Positions 17,993 to 27,780 are shown, counted from the stretch's first letter. The stretch is 64,000 nucleotides of DNA from an uncultured Clostridia bacterium (GCA_947624445.1 CANQKF010000001.1:89204-153203), one strand, 5' to 3'. Notes: generated by a model not told the origin, from the sequence alone. Made by a program: numbers and translations.

Positions 17993-20569
17993 TCACTCCG
18001 AAATGATTTGCGAACCGTGCTTTTCGGTCGCTTTCTTCACGTAAAGTTTCCGTTCGATCCTGTGCTTCAATTCCTCGACATGGGAAATGATGCCGATCGT
18101 GAAATTGTTGCTCTTGAGCTTTTCGAGGCTGTCCATCACGGTATCGACGAGCCGTTCGTCGAGGGTACCGAAGCCTTCGTCGAGGAAGAAAAATTCGATG
18201 GGACGGAGCGACCTCGCGCAGATCTCCGCGCCGAGCTCGAGCGCGAGCGAGAGCGAAACGAGGAAGGTCTCGCCGCCCGAGAGCGTGTGCACCCCGCGCA
18301 GCCCCCCGCCGTTGAAGTTGTCCCCCACGAAAAAGCCGCCGTCGTAGCGGAGGAAATATCTGCCGTCCGTGAGGTGCAGGAGCCTGGTGCTCGCGTGGAC
18401 GGCGATCGCCTGAAGATGCTCTTCTGCGACGTATTCCATGAATTTATTGGCGGAAATGAGCTCTTTGAGCTTGGAGAGCCGCTCGCGGACGGCATTGCAC
18501 GCCGCGTATTCCGCCTTATAGGCGCGCTTCTTTTCGAGCGCCGCTTCGTAGCGGACGCGTTCGCGCTCGGAGACGGCGACCGCGTTCGACGCCTCGCCGC
18601 AGACGCGCTCCGCCTCTTTCAGCGCCGCATGCGCCGCCGCAAGCCGCTCCGCCGTGAGATCGGAGAAATCATCCCCCGAGAGCTCTTCGAGGCGGGTCTT
18701 TGCCGCGGCATAGGCCGCGCGGTACGTTTCGCAGCGGGTGCGCGCCGTCTGTTCCTCGCCGAAGCGTTCGATGAGCGCGGACGCCTCTTCCGCACGGGAA
18801 AATCCCCCCGCCGCGAGCGCGTTGCGGTATTTCTCTGCGCCCGCGTCGTACGCCTCCTGCGCCGCCGCGGCGCGCGCCTCGGCTTTCAGGAGTTCTGCCT
18901 GCGCGCGGTTGTGCGCTTCGGCGCTCCTGCGGCGCAGTTCGCTCTTTTCCCGCTTCTCCGCACGGAGCGCGGCGAGCGAAGTCTCCGCGCCCTCGGGCGC
19001 CGCGGGCAGCTTTTCGAGCGCCTGACGGTCCGCCGCGAGTTCCGCCTTGCGGCGGTCGAATTCGCTTGCGAGCTGGGAAAGCCTGCTTGTGTGCACATCG
19101 TAGCGGCTCTTCCGCCGCTCGAGGTCGACGCGCGCCCCCCGCGCCTTCTCCCGCGCCGCTTCCACGGCTTCGAAGTCGCGGCGGAGGGAGGCGAAATCCA
19201 CCTGTTCGCCCTGCGCGCGGGCGGTATATTTTTCGATGAGCGGCGCGCTGTCCGCCGCAATTTGCGGGTATTTCTCCGTCAATCCGCCGAGCTCTTTGGC
19301 GAACGCCGCGTATTCCGCGCGCTCCAAAAAGCCCGTGCCGTGCGCTTCGGCATACGCGAAGAAGTCCTCCGTACCGAGCGCCGCAAGCTGCGCTTCGATC
19401 CCGGCCTTTTCGGTCTCGTAGGAAAATTCCGCAAAGAGCGCGCCTTCCCGCCGCGTCTCCTCCGCAATGCGGGAGAGTTCGCGTTCGATGCGGCCGCACG
19501 ACTCCTCGAGGGTCCTGCGGGACCGCGCCTGCACGCACAGCGCGGCAAGGCGGTCGATCTCGGCGTCCGCCGCGGCTTCGTCCCATGCGGAGACGGCGAG
19601 AAATTCCGCGCTCCTCTGTTCGGCGGTCTGCCGCGCCGCGTCGCGCTTTGCCTTGGCGTCGCGGAGCGCCGCGCCGAGCAGTTCTCCCTCCCGCATCGCC
19701 GCAACGACCGCGGCCGCGCGTTCGAGACGGGAAAGTTCGCCCTCGAGCGCCGTCATCTCCCCGCGCTTTGCCTCGAGCGCATCGAATTTTTGCTTGGTTC
19801 TTTCATATTCCGCGCGGCGGGCGTCGCGGGCGGTGAGATCCCGCTCCTCTGCCTGAACGCGCGCGAGTTCGACGTTTGCCGCCGCGAGCGCGGCGCATTG
19901 GGCGCCGAGCGCCTGTTTGAGCGCCTCGCAGCCGGCTTCGGTGTATTCTTCGAAGGGCTCGAGCTTTGTCTTTGCCGCGATGTATGCGCGGTCGGCCTCC
20001 GTGTAGCGGACGTTGACCTTCTTGACGAGCTGTTCGCCGTATTGTTCCAGCCCGAAGAGACGGGCGATGAGTTTGAGCCGCTCCCCCTTCGCGGACTTGA
20101 TGAAGCGCGCGAATTCGCCCTGCGGGAGGGCGATGCAGCGCTCGAAGTCCCCCTGTTCGAGCCCGACGATGCGCACGATGAGCGCCTTGCACTCGCGGAC
20201 GCCGTCGGCAAGCACGGCGAGACGGCCGCCGACGCGCTCGTAGACGCGCACGCTCTGCTGGGCGTTCTTGCGCTTGAGTTCCCGCTCCACGCGGAAAATG
20301 CGCCGCCTGCCCTCGTAGACGATCTCGAATTCGAACTTCACATAGGCGCTGTCCTTCGCGTAGTGGATGATATCCGCAATGCTCCCGCTGCGGGCGCGGA
20401 GGACTTCGCCGTAGAGCGCGAAGCCGAGGCAATCCAAAATCGTGCTCTTGCCCGAGCCGGTATCCCCGAAGATGCCGAAGATGCCGTATTCGAGGAGCGC
20501 GGAAAAATCGATGGAAGCGGGCTCGGAGAAGGAGTTGATCCCGCAAAATTCAAGATAGCGCGGCTTCAT
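17993..20569 (-). CDS. sbcC: nuclease SbcCD subunit C
   Basis: N-terminal GDTGSGKSTILDCLGFALYGEV, long coiled coil, C-terminal LSGGETFLVSLSLAL..FFLDEGFGTLD; overlaps sbcD. Confidence 0.96.
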   Translation of the reverse strand: MKPRYLEFCGINSFSEPASIDFSALLEYGIFGIFGDTGSGKSTILDCLGFALYGEVLRARSGSIADIIHYAKDSAYVKFEFEIVYEGRRRIFRVERELKRKNAQQSVRVYERVGGRLAVLADGVRECKALIVRIVGLEQGDFERCIALPQGEFARFIKSAKGERLKLIARLFGLEQYGEQLVKKVNVRYTEADRAYIAAKTKLEPFEEYTEAGCEALKQALGAQCAALAAANVELARVQAEERDLTARDARRAEYERTKQKFDALEAKRGEMTALEGELSRLERAAAVVAAMREGELLGAALRDAKAKRDAARQTAEQRSAEFLAVSAWDEAAADAEIDRLAALCVQARSRRTLEESCGRIERELSRIAEETRREGALFAEFSYETEKAGIEAQLAALGTEDFFAYAEAHGTGFLERAEYAAFAKELGGLTEKYPQIAADSAPLIEKYTARAQGEQVDFASLRRDFEAVEAAREKARGARVDLERRKSRYDVHTSRLSQLASEFDRRKAELAADRQALEKLPAAPEGAETSLAALRAEKREKSELRRRSAEAHNRAQAELLKAEARAAAAQEAYDAGAEKYRNALAAGGFSRAEEASALIERFGEEQTARTRCETYRAAYAAAKTRLEELSGDDFSDLTAERLAAAHAALKEAERVCGEASNAVAVSERERVRYEAALEKKRAYKAEYAACNAVRERLSKLKELISANKFMEYVAEEHLQAIAVHASTRLLHLTDGRYFLRYDGGFFVGDNFNGGGLRGVHTLSGGETFLVSLSLALELGAEICARSLRPIEFFFLDEGFGTLDERLVDTVMDSLEKLKSNNFTIGIISHVEELKHRIERKLYVKKATEKHGSQIISE

Positions 20570-21711
20570 TCGTCCGCCCCCAGAAGTTCGAGGAACAGCG
20601 CTTTGAGCTCGGGCGCGGGATCCTCGGGATAGCGCGAACGGTAGTACTGCGTGAAGAGATCCCCCGCGTCGAGCTCGGAGCGCCGCACGAGCTCCGCCTG
20701 CGTCTCCGTGTTGAACACGATTTTGAGCGAGACGAGCCCCTCGTTCGCCGCGCGGAGCTGCTCGTTCTCGGCGGCCGTCAGGGGCGAAGCGAGGTGCAGG
20801 GTGAGTTCGACATAGCTCCCGAGATTCTTTCCGAGCACGAGAATGGCGTCCGCAAGCGAATTCGCCTCAAGGCGGACGAGCTTTTTCCCGCGCGTGAGCG
20901 GGATCTCCTCGGGCGGAGAGACCTCGGTTCCGTGCGTCTCGAAGAGGAGCACGCACTTCCGGGTGTTCGCTTCGTCGAAGGAATATTGCAGGGGCGAACC
21001 GCTGTAATGGATGTTGCCGCGGATGGTCTGCCTGCGGTGCAGGTGCCCGAGCGCGACATATCCCGTCGCGGGGAAGTTCTCCGCGGGCACCGCGCGGGCG
21101 CCGCCGAGATCGATCGCGCGCTCGCTCTCCGAGACGCGGCCGCCCGTCACAAAGAGATGGGAGAGCAGGATGTGGGCGGCAGTGCCGTCGTATGCGGCGT
21201 CGCCCGCGGCGATCCAACGCTTCGTCTTTTCGGCGTAGCTCTCCTCCGTCTTGTCCTCTTTGAGGCGCGCCTCGTTGGGGTAGGGCAAAATATTGAGATA
21301 GACCCGCTCGCCCGCTTTGTTTTCGAGGAGCAGGAAGTTTTCCCCCGACTGCACGACGCGCACGGGCCCATCCTCCCTCGGGTGCGGGATCCCCCGCCCG
21401 AAGATGTAGACCCCCTCTTCCGCCGCAATGGGCGCGGCGGCAGCAAGACGGACGCCGTCGTCGTGATTGCCGCTGATGACGACGACCGCCCGCCCCGCGG
21501 CGAGCCGCTTGACGGCGCGGAAAAAGACTTCCTCCGCCTCTGCGGGCGGAAGATAGGTATCGAACACGTCGCCCGCGACAAGGACGACTTCCACTTGCCG
21601 TTCCTCGCAGATCCCGACGATCTCATCGAGGATCTCGATCTGCTCGGGGAGGCGCTCCCGTTCGGAGAGCCGCTTCCCGAGATGCCAATCGGATGTATGC
21701 AGGATCTTCAT
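20566..21711 (-). CDS. sbcD: nuclease SbcCD subunit D
   Basis: MKILHTSDWHLGKRL..VLVAGDVFDTYLPP..ISGNHDDGVRL..YVALGHLHRRQ. Confidence 0.97.
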   Translation of the reverse strand: MKILHTSDWHLGKRLSERERLPEQIEILDEIVGICEERQVEVVLVAGDVFDTYLPPAEAEEVFFRAVKRLAAGRAVVVISGNHDDGVRLAAAAPIAAEEGVYIFGRGIPHPREDGPVRVVQSGENFLLLENKAGERVYLNILPYPNEARLKEDKTEESYAEKTKRWIAAGDAAYDGTAAHILLSHLFVTGGRVSESERAIDLGGARAVPAENFPATGYVALGHLHRRQTIRGNIHYSGSPLQYSFDEANTRKCVLLFETHGTEVSPPEEIPLTRGKKLVRLEANSLADAILVLGKNLGSYVELTLHLASPLTAAENEQLRAANEGLVSLKIVFNTETQAELVRRSELDAGDLFTQYYRSRYPEDPAPELKALFLELLGADE

Positions 21712-21863
21712 TCCACGCTCTTTGCCGAAAAATTTCCCGTCTGCCGCGAAATTACTTTGCTTTTTGCCGCGGCTGTGCTATACTATTATACACTTGCTTT
21801 ACGGAAAAAGCAAGTATTGACGGGATTTTTCGGAAAAAAGCAGAGGAAAAATCGGAGGAAATT

Positions 21864-23567
21864 ATGTCGTTCAGCTCCTTCTCGAAGGATTTCGCGGAAA
21901 ATGCGTTCACGAGCGTCGAAAACCGTTTTATCGAAAAATATCTGCCCGAAGCGGATGGCGACGCCGTTCGCGTCTATCTCTACGGGCTGTATCTTTGCGG
22001 GAGCGGAAAGGATCTCGACGGCGCGCAGGCGGCGCAACTGCTCGGCATCCCCTATCCGCGCCTCGCGGAGTACTTCGATTTCTGGGAGGAATGCGGGCTC
22101 GTGCAGGTCCTCTCGCATGCACCGCTCTATGTCGAATACCTGCCCGTCAGCGCCGCCGTGGGCAAGCCCAAGCCCGTGCGCCCCGAAAAATACGCCGAAT
22201 TTAACCGCGAGCTCTTCGCCCTCCTGCAGCGGGCAGGCAAGGACCTGAAGCCCTATGAACAGCAGCGGATCCTCGAATTCCTCGAAAACGGGCCCATGCA
22301 GCAGCAGGCGTTTTTGCTCGTCGTCGCCTACTACGCCAACCGCGAGGGGGCGAAACTCTCGGTCTCGCACATCCTCAACGCCGCGAACAAACTTGTCCGC
22401 GAGCACAAATATACATACGAACAGGTGGAGAGCGAATACGCCGACTTCCACATCCACGAGGCGGAACTTACCAAGCTCTTCTCCCTCCTCGGCATCTACC
22501 GCAAGCCGCAGGACGGCGACTATGCCCTCCTCGCCAAGTGGCAGGGCGCGGGCGTCGAGACGGGCGCCCTCTTTGCCTGCGCCGAGGCCCTCAAAAAGGG
22601 CACGATGGCGACCCTCGACCTGCTCGTCGGCGAACTCATCGCAAAGGACGCCAAGACGGAAGCCGCGGCGCGGGACTATCTCGCCCTCCGCACACGTCGC
22701 GCGGAGCTCGTGTTTGCGGTCGCGCGGAAGTTGGGCGTCAAGGTGCAAAACCCCCGCCCGTATGTCGAAGAATACGCCCAAAAATGGGAAAACCTCGGCT
22801 TTGCGGAGGAGAGCGTCCTCATGCTCGCCGCCCTCGGGCTGCACCTCGGATACGGGTTCCCCGAGCTCGACGCGTGCATCGCGGCGCTTGCGGCAAACGG
22901 GACGACGCAGAAGGCGCAGATCGCGGCGTACTGCGCCGAACGCGAGACCCTTCTCGGGCTCCTGCAACGCATTCAGGGGGCGTGCGGCGTCGTCAAGCGC
23001 TCCGAGGCGACCCTCAACACGATCGCCGCATGGAAGGCGTCGTTTTCCGAGGAGATGATCCTCGAAGCGGCAAAGCGCAGCGCGGGCGCAGCTTCTCCCC
23101 TCCCCTATATGAACAAACTGCTCGCGGAGTGGAAGCGCGAAGGCGTGGCTTCGCCCGCCGCGATCCCCGAGGAGACGCGCCCGCAGCGGCGGAGCGAATT
23201 CCGCAGCGAGGTCGCCGTCGCCGCCGACGCGCGGAGCGACCGCGAACGCTACTATGCGGGGCTCCGCGAGAGGGCGCAGCGCCGCGTGGACCGCGCGCTC
23301 GCGATCGCCGAAAAGGACGAAGCCTTCCGCGACGCCAACGCCACCCTCTCCAAGGGCGAACTCGAGCTCGCCAAAGCGGAGGTCTATCATCCCGAACTTC
23401 TGCCCGAGATTTCGTCCCGCATGGAAGCGGCGCGCAGGAAGCGGGCGGAGGCGCTCTCCCGCCTCAAACTTTCGGAGCGCGATTTTATCCCGAAATACGT
23501 CTGCGACAAGTGCTCGGATACGGGCTATCTGCCCGACGGCAGGATGTGCGATTGCTATCCCCGATGA
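21864..23567 (+). CDS. DnaD domain protein ending in a DnaC/DnaI-type zinc module, no AAA+ domain
   Basis: DnaD-like region (..SVSHILNAANKLVREHKYTYEQVES..) plus C-terminus FIPKYVCDKCSDTGYLPDGRMCDCYPR then stop; start GGAGGAAATTATG. Confidence 0.8.
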   Translation: MSFSSFSKDFAENAFTSVENRFIEKYLPEADGDAVRVYLYGLYLCGSGKDLDGAQAAQLLGIPYPRLAEYFDFWEECGLVQVLSHAPLYVEYLPVSAAVGKPKPVRPEKYAEFNRELFALLQRAGKDLKPYEQQRILEFLENGPMQQQAFLLVVAYYANREGAKLSVSHILNAANKLVREHKYTYEQVESEYADFHIHEAELTKLFSLLGIYRKPQDGDYALLAKWQGAGVETGALFACAEALKKGTMATLDLLVGELIAKDAKTEAAARDYLALRTRRAELVFAVARKLGVKVQNPRPYVEEYAQKWENLGFAEESVLMLAALGLHLGYGFPELDACIAALAANGTTQKAQIAAYCAERETLLGLLQRIQGACGVVKRSEATLNTIAAWKASFSEEMILEAAKRSAGAASPLPYMNKLLAEWKREGVASPAAIPEETRPQRRSEFRSEVAVAADARSDRERYYAGLRERAQRRVDRALAIAEKDEAFRDANATLSKGELELAKAEVYHPELLPEISSRMEAARRKRAEALSRLKLSERDFIPKYVCDKCSDTGYLPDGRMCDCYPR

Positions 23568-23603
23568 GCCGCGCACGGGCGCTCGGAAAGAAAAAATCCA
23601 ACG

Positions 23604-23630
23604 GACCACGGGGGACTGTGGTCTTTTTTT
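23604..23630 (+). terminator. intrinsic terminator after DnaD-like gene
   Basis: GACCAC-N8-GTGGTC followed by TTTTTTT. Confidence 0.85.
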
Positions 23631-23731
23631 CGCGTTTTTTGCGCCCGAAAAAAAGTTCTACTTTGATTCGATAGCCGCGCGCTTGCGAAAGCCCGCGCGC
23701 TGTGATATAATCCGAGGCGACAGGAGGCAAT

Positions 23732-24931
23732 ATGAACGACTACGGTTTCGGCAACTTCCTCTATGAACTCCGCACGGAGAAGGGCCTTTCGCAGAGCGAG
23801 CTCGGGAGGCTTTGCGGCGTCTCCAACAAGGCGGTGAGCAAATGGGAGATGGGCGCCGCCAAGCCCCGCCCCGAAAAGCTCGCAAAACTTTCGGAGATCT
23901 TCGGCGTCACAATCGAGGAACTGCTCCGCGGCAAACGCAAAGAAGAGACCGCGGAGAAGGCAAACGGAGACAGCGAAGAGATCGCCTTTGCGATCGACGT
24001 CCTGATCCGCGAATACAGGCGGGCAAAACTTTGGCTCGTCGCGGGCATCCTCCTGTTCTTCGGCGCTCCCCTCTGCATGCTGATCGTCCTCTTCGCCGCC
24101 TACGGCTCGGGCGCCCTCGAGAGCGTGTGGACGGCCGTCCTCATGGGCGTATTCATCCTCATCCACGCCTTCGGAGAGGCGGCGGTCATCGTCTCCGCCG
24201 TCCTCATGGTGAAGCGCAAACGCATGCTGTATGCGAGTTTTCCGCGGCGCAGAGAGGAAGTTTCGGCGCGTTCGCACACCGTTCCCCCCGCAAAAAAGCG
24301 GGGAAAATTGGGGCTCTTCGTGCTCCTTGGCCTTCTGCTCGTGTTGATCGCGCTCGCCGTCGCGCTGAGCGCTACGAAAGTCATCGAAAGCGGTGCGGCG
24401 GTGTATATCATCTGCGGCGGGGCGCTGGCATTCGGGCTGGGAAACATCCTCTTCACGCAGCTGTGGCTCAGGCGGGTGAACCGCAGGATCGGGGCAAGAC
24501 AATTCGAAGCGGCGGTGAAAGAGGGAAAATTTCTGCTCGAAACGTGGCTTCCCGACGCGCGCGCCCCCATCTGCGACGCGCTTCGCCTTTGCATCGCCGT
24601 CGCCTGCTTCGGGCTGTATGACGACGAGGCCTTTCGCGAGTATTTGGGCGAGATCACCGTGCGCGCCTTCCTGCCCGCGAAGAGCTATTGGACATGCGTC
24701 GCCGCCCTCGCCGCGGGCGACAAGGCGGGCTTTGCGCGCGAATATCACACGGTGTTTTTGCCGCTTGCCGAGGATCCGCGCATGCGGCGCACGGCCCCCG
24801 TCTACGCAGAGCGGCTCCGCTGCTTCGCGGAACTTTCGGAGCACCCCTCGCCCGAGGCGCGGGCAGAACTTGCCGCCATGCTCACCCACCCGCGGACCCG
24901 CGAGATCGCGGAGAAGCTCGGCACGGAGTGA
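23732..24931 (+). CDS. XRE-type HTH regulator fused to membrane domain
   Basis: FLYELRTEKGLSQSELGRLCGVSNKAVSKWEMGAAKPRPEKL, then TM segments. Confidence 0.85.
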   Translation: MNDYGFGNFLYELRTEKGLSQSELGRLCGVSNKAVSKWEMGAAKPRPEKLAKLSEIFGVTIEELLRGKRKEETAEKANGDSEEIAFAIDVLIREYRRAKLWLVAGILLFFGAPLCMLIVLFAAYGSGALESVWTAVLMGVFILIHAFGEAAVIVSAVLMVKRKRMLYASFPRRREEVSARSHTVPPAKKRGKLGLFVLLGLLLVLIALAVALSATKVIESGAAVYIICGGALAFGLGNILFTQLWLRRVNRRIGARQFEAAVKEGKFLLETWLPDARAPICDALRLCIAVACFGLYDDEAFREYLGEITVRAFLPAKSYWTCVAALAAGDKAGFAREYHTVFLPLAEDPRMRRTAPVYAERLRCFAELSEHPSPEARAELAAMLTHPRTREIAEKLGTE

Positions 24932-25010
24932 ACCGCGTTTGCCGTTCGATCTTACAAAATCGGCATGGAAAATAGTATTATGTTACGCATACTACTGTGC
25001 AAACGCAAAA

Positions 25011-25048
25011 AATATCGGTGCAAAAACCCCTCTGCACCGATATTTTTT
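25011..25048. terminator. bidirectional terminator between convergent genes
   Basis: AATATCGGTGCA-N10-TGCACCGATATT flanked by A and T runs. Confidence 0.85.
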
Positions 25049-25051
25049 TGC

Positions 25052-25378
25052 CTATTCGTATTCTCCGTAGTCGCGGCGGTCCCGCGCGAACGGCGGGGGT
25101 TCGGGAGGCGCGTCCTCCCACTTTCCGCGCTTTTTTTCGGGCTTCGGCGCCGCCTTGATCTCGACGAAGATGACGTCGACCCCGATCTTCTTCACGCAGC
25201 GCAGGTCGATGAAGAGGTCCGCCTTCCCCCAGCGGATGCCGTGGCCCCCGGGCACGACAATGCCGAGCAGCTTTCCCTCGGGCCAGGTAAATACGACGTC
25301 GCACACCTTGCCGAGGCGCTTGCCGTCGAGCAGGTTCACGGTCTCCTTTTTGCGCAGTTCCACATAACTCGTTTCCAC
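25052..25378 (-). CDS. YlmC/YmxH family sporulation protein (PRC-barrel)
   Basis: VELRKKETVNLLDGKRLGKVCDVVFTWPEGKLLGIVVPG; adjacent to sigG. Confidence 0.9.
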   Translation of the reverse strand: METSYVELRKKETVNLLDGKRLGKVCDVVFTWPEGKLLGIVVPGGHGIRWGKADLFIDLRCVKKIGVDVIFVEIKAAPKPEKKRGKWEDAPPEPPPFARDRRDYGEYE

Positions 25379-25418
25379 ACCTTCATCGTATGCGGAATTT
25401 GTCGAAAAGTTGCCTGCG

Positions 25419-26189
25419 CTACAAAATTTCCTTGCGGACGGCGGCGAGCGCGTTCTTCTCGAGGCGGCTCACCTGCGCCTGTGAGATCCCGACCTCCGCG
25501 GAGATCTCCGTCTGCGTCTTGCCCTCGTAGTAGCGGAGGCGCAGGATCTTCTTCTCGCGCTCGGTGAGCCGATCGATCGCCTCGCGCAGGGCGACGCGCT
25601 CCGTCCAGATCTCATCGGACTGCGTTTCGTCGTAGAGCTGGTCGACGAGCTGCAGCGTGTCTCCCGCCTTGTTGTAGACCGAATCATAGAGGGAGACGGG
25701 ATCTGAGATGGCGTCGAGACAGTAGACGACTTCGCGCTCCTTGACCTGCATCTCGGCGGCGATGCGCTCGATGGTCGCCTCTTCGTCGCGCGCTTCGAGC
25801 CCTTCGCGCACCTTCAGGATCCTGTATGCGGTATCGCGGATGGAGCGGGAGACGCGCAGGCTGTTGCCGTCGCGGAGATACCGCTTGATCTCGCCGAGGA
25901 TCATCGGGACGGCGTACGTCGAGAATTTTACCCCGAATTTGAGATCGAAGTGGTCGATCGCCTTGATGAGCCCGACGCAGCCCGCCTGGAATACGTCGTC
26001 CGCATTGGCGTTCTTCGCCCAAAACCGCTTGACGAGCGAGAGCACCAGCCGCATATTGCCGACGATGAAGCGGTCGCGCGCCGCCTTGTCGCCCGCCTTG
26101 AGACGGCGCATGAGCTCCTCGTTCTCCTGCGCCGTGAGCTTGGGAAGCCCGGAGGTATCCACACCGCAAATGACAACCTTGTTGAGCAT
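25419..26189 (-). CDS. sigG: RNA polymerase sporulation sigma factor SigG
   Basis: MLNKVVICGVDTSGLPKLTAQENEELMRRLKAGD..; sigma-70 regions 2 and 4; RBS AAGGAGG. Confidence 0.95.
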   Translation of the reverse strand: MLNKVVICGVDTSGLPKLTAQENEELMRRLKAGDKAARDRFIVGNMRLVLSLVKRFWAKNANADDVFQAGCVGLIKAIDHFDLKFGVKFSTYAVPMILGEIKRYLRDGNSLRVSRSIRDTAYRILKVREGLEARDEEATIERIAAEMQVKEREVVYCLDAISDPVSLYDSVYNKAGDTLQLVDQLYDETQSDEIWTERVALREAIDRLTEREKKILRLRYYEGKTQTEISAEVGISQAQVSRLEKNALAAVRKEIL

Positions 26190-26363
26190 ACTGTTCCTCC
26201 TTATGTAGCGCTGCCCGGGAAAAACAGTATCTGCAATCCGCGCTCGGTTATGCGCGAACGGCGTGCTCCCATTGTAGCGGGAGGCACGCCGCGAACGCTG
26301 CAAGTCCGTGCCGAACTACGTCGGAATGCGTCGAAAGAGCGCGGGACGGCCGCACGGGAGACC

Positions 26364-26408
26364 TTGCGCTGCGCGCCCGCCGATTCGATCGGCGGGCGCG
26401 CAGCGCAA
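26364..26408. repeat. 45-bp near-perfect inverted repeat (about 20-bp arms)
   Basis: TTGCGCTGCGCGCCCGCCGA-TTCGA-TCGGCGGGCGCGCAGCGCAA. Confidence 0.9.
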
Positions 26409-26423
26409 CATATTCAAAACAAC

Positions 26424-26615
26424 TTAAAGGCGGACAAAGAGCTTACAGCCCGCGGCGAGGGCTTCCTCGATCTTCTCGTTGAGGCGGGCGACCGTCACGC
26501 CGAGCTTTTTTGCAAGGCAGCAGGCGCACAGGGGCGCCTGCGCGTTCGCATTGAACTTTTTGTTCAGCCCGAGTTCGTTGTAGGAGAGCGCGGCGCCGCA
26601 TTGCCCGCAGGTCAT
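26424..26615 (-). CDS. 63-aa zinc-ribbon-like small protein
   Basis: MTCGQCGAALSYNELGLNKKFNANAQAPLCACCLAKKLGVTVARLNEKIEEALAAGCKLFVRL; ATG overlaps stop of GH27 gene. Confidence 0.8.
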   Translation of the reverse strand: MTCGQCGAALSYNELGLNKKFNANAQAPLCACCLAKKLGVTVARLNEKIEEALAAGCKLFVRL

Positions 26616-27739
26616 TTTTTCACCACGCGGAAGCGATAGACCGCGCAAGAATGCGCCGCGAGGTCGCACGTGAGCACGCCGTTCTTGGAGACGAGCTCCT
26701 CTCCTGTGTACGCCGCGCTGCCCGCAAGCCGCATTCCCGAGATCTCGGGCACGCCGAGGTCGTCCGCGGTCACCCAGAGGGAAGCGGGCGCGTCGCCGAG
26801 GTTGAAGAAGCCCACCGCGAGGTCGCCGCCGTCGAGGGCGCGGACGAAGATCGGAAGATCCTCGTTCTCCCACATCTTCATGAGGTAGGGGCGGGCGCCG
26901 CGGGGATCCTTCTGGATGCCGAGGAGGACGGGATCGGTGAGGATGCGCTTGGTCGCTTCGTCCATGGCGCGAAGGTCGCAGCCGATCATGAGCGGCGAGC
27001 CGAGCAGACACCATGCGGCGAAGTGCAGGCGGTATTCGTCCTCCGTGCAGCCCTTCAATCCGACGTGTCCCTTGCCGTGCATGCCCACGACGAGCATATC
27101 CATATCGTTGAAGCACCCGACGCCGCCGTAGGGCAAGATCTCATATTGCTTTTTGATGAGTTCCTTGATGGATTCCCATGTATCGACGATGTCCCCCGTC
27201 GAACGCCACATGTTGGCGCCCGTGGAGCCGATCCACGCGTGCGTTTCGTCGGCGCCCCAGCTGCACGCGCTGAAGAGGATGTCTCTTCCGCAGCCCGCGA
27301 GCGCAAGCCCCATGCGGCGGTAGAGGTTCGGGCCGTCTACGGAGCGCGGCTTGAAGCAGTAGTCGTATTTGAGGAAGTCCACCCCCCACTCCGCAAACGT
27401 TGCGGCGTCGACGAACTCGTGGTTGTAGCTCGAGGGATAGGCGGCGCAGGTCATGAGCCCCGCGCAGGAATACATGCCGAGTTTGAGTCCGCGGGCGTGG
27501 AGGTAGTCGGCGACGTACTTCATGCCGTGCGGGAATTTGGCGGGATCGGGCACGAGCTTGCCCTCTTTGGAGCGCTCTTTCAGCGCCCAGCAGTCGTCGA
27601 TGACGACGTATTCATAGCCCGCATCTTTGAGCCCCGACGCGACGAGCGTATCCGCCGAAGAGAGGATGAGCTCCTCGTTGATGTTCTCGGCGAAGGTGTT
27701 CCAGCTGTTCCATCCCATGGGCGGGACGTTCTTTATCAT
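26612..27739 (-). CDS. GH27 alpha-galactosidase
   Basis: MGWNSWNTF..YVVIDDCWALKER..LGMYSCAGLMTCAAYPSS..VDFLKYDYC. Confidence 0.92.
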   Translation of the reverse strand: MIKNVPPMGWNSWNTFAENINEELILSSADTLVASGLKDAGYEYVVIDDCWALKERSKEGKLVPDPAKFPHGMKYVADYLHARGLKLGMYSCAGLMTCAAYPSSYNHEFVDAATFAEWGVDFLKYDYCFKPRSVDGPNLYRRMGLALAGCGRDILFSACSWGADETHAWIGSTGANMWRSTGDIVDTWESIKELIKKQYEILPYGGVGCFNDMDMLVVGMHGKGHVGLKGCTEDEYRLHFAAWCLLGSPLMIGCDLRAMDEATKRILTDPVLLGIQKDPRGARPYLMKMWENEDLPIFVRALDGGDLAVGFFNLGDAPASLWVTADDLGVPEISGMRLAGSAAYTGEELVSKNGVLTCDLAAHSCAVYRFRVVKK

Positions 27740-27780
27740 AGGTCACTCCTCTTGCTCCGTGCGGAGCTTGTTCTACCGCT

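Noticed and set aside
17879-20632. 917-aa plus-strand ORF
   Set aside because: Antisense to sbcC, which has clear ABC-ATPase motifs; low-complexity R/E/A/L-rich translation typical of antisense frames in high-GC genes.
21786-23609. 607-aa minus-strand ORF
   Set aside because: Antisense to the DnaD-like gene, which has an RBS, promoter and domain evidence.
23568-23731. Frameshifted continuation of a DnaC AAA+ domain
   Set aside because: Only a terminator and a new promoter lie before the next gene; no Walker A-like sequence in any frame of this gap.
26190-26300. Sigma-F-type promoter for sigG
   Set aside because: A GCATA is present, but the -10 part does not convincingly fit the consensus by eye.
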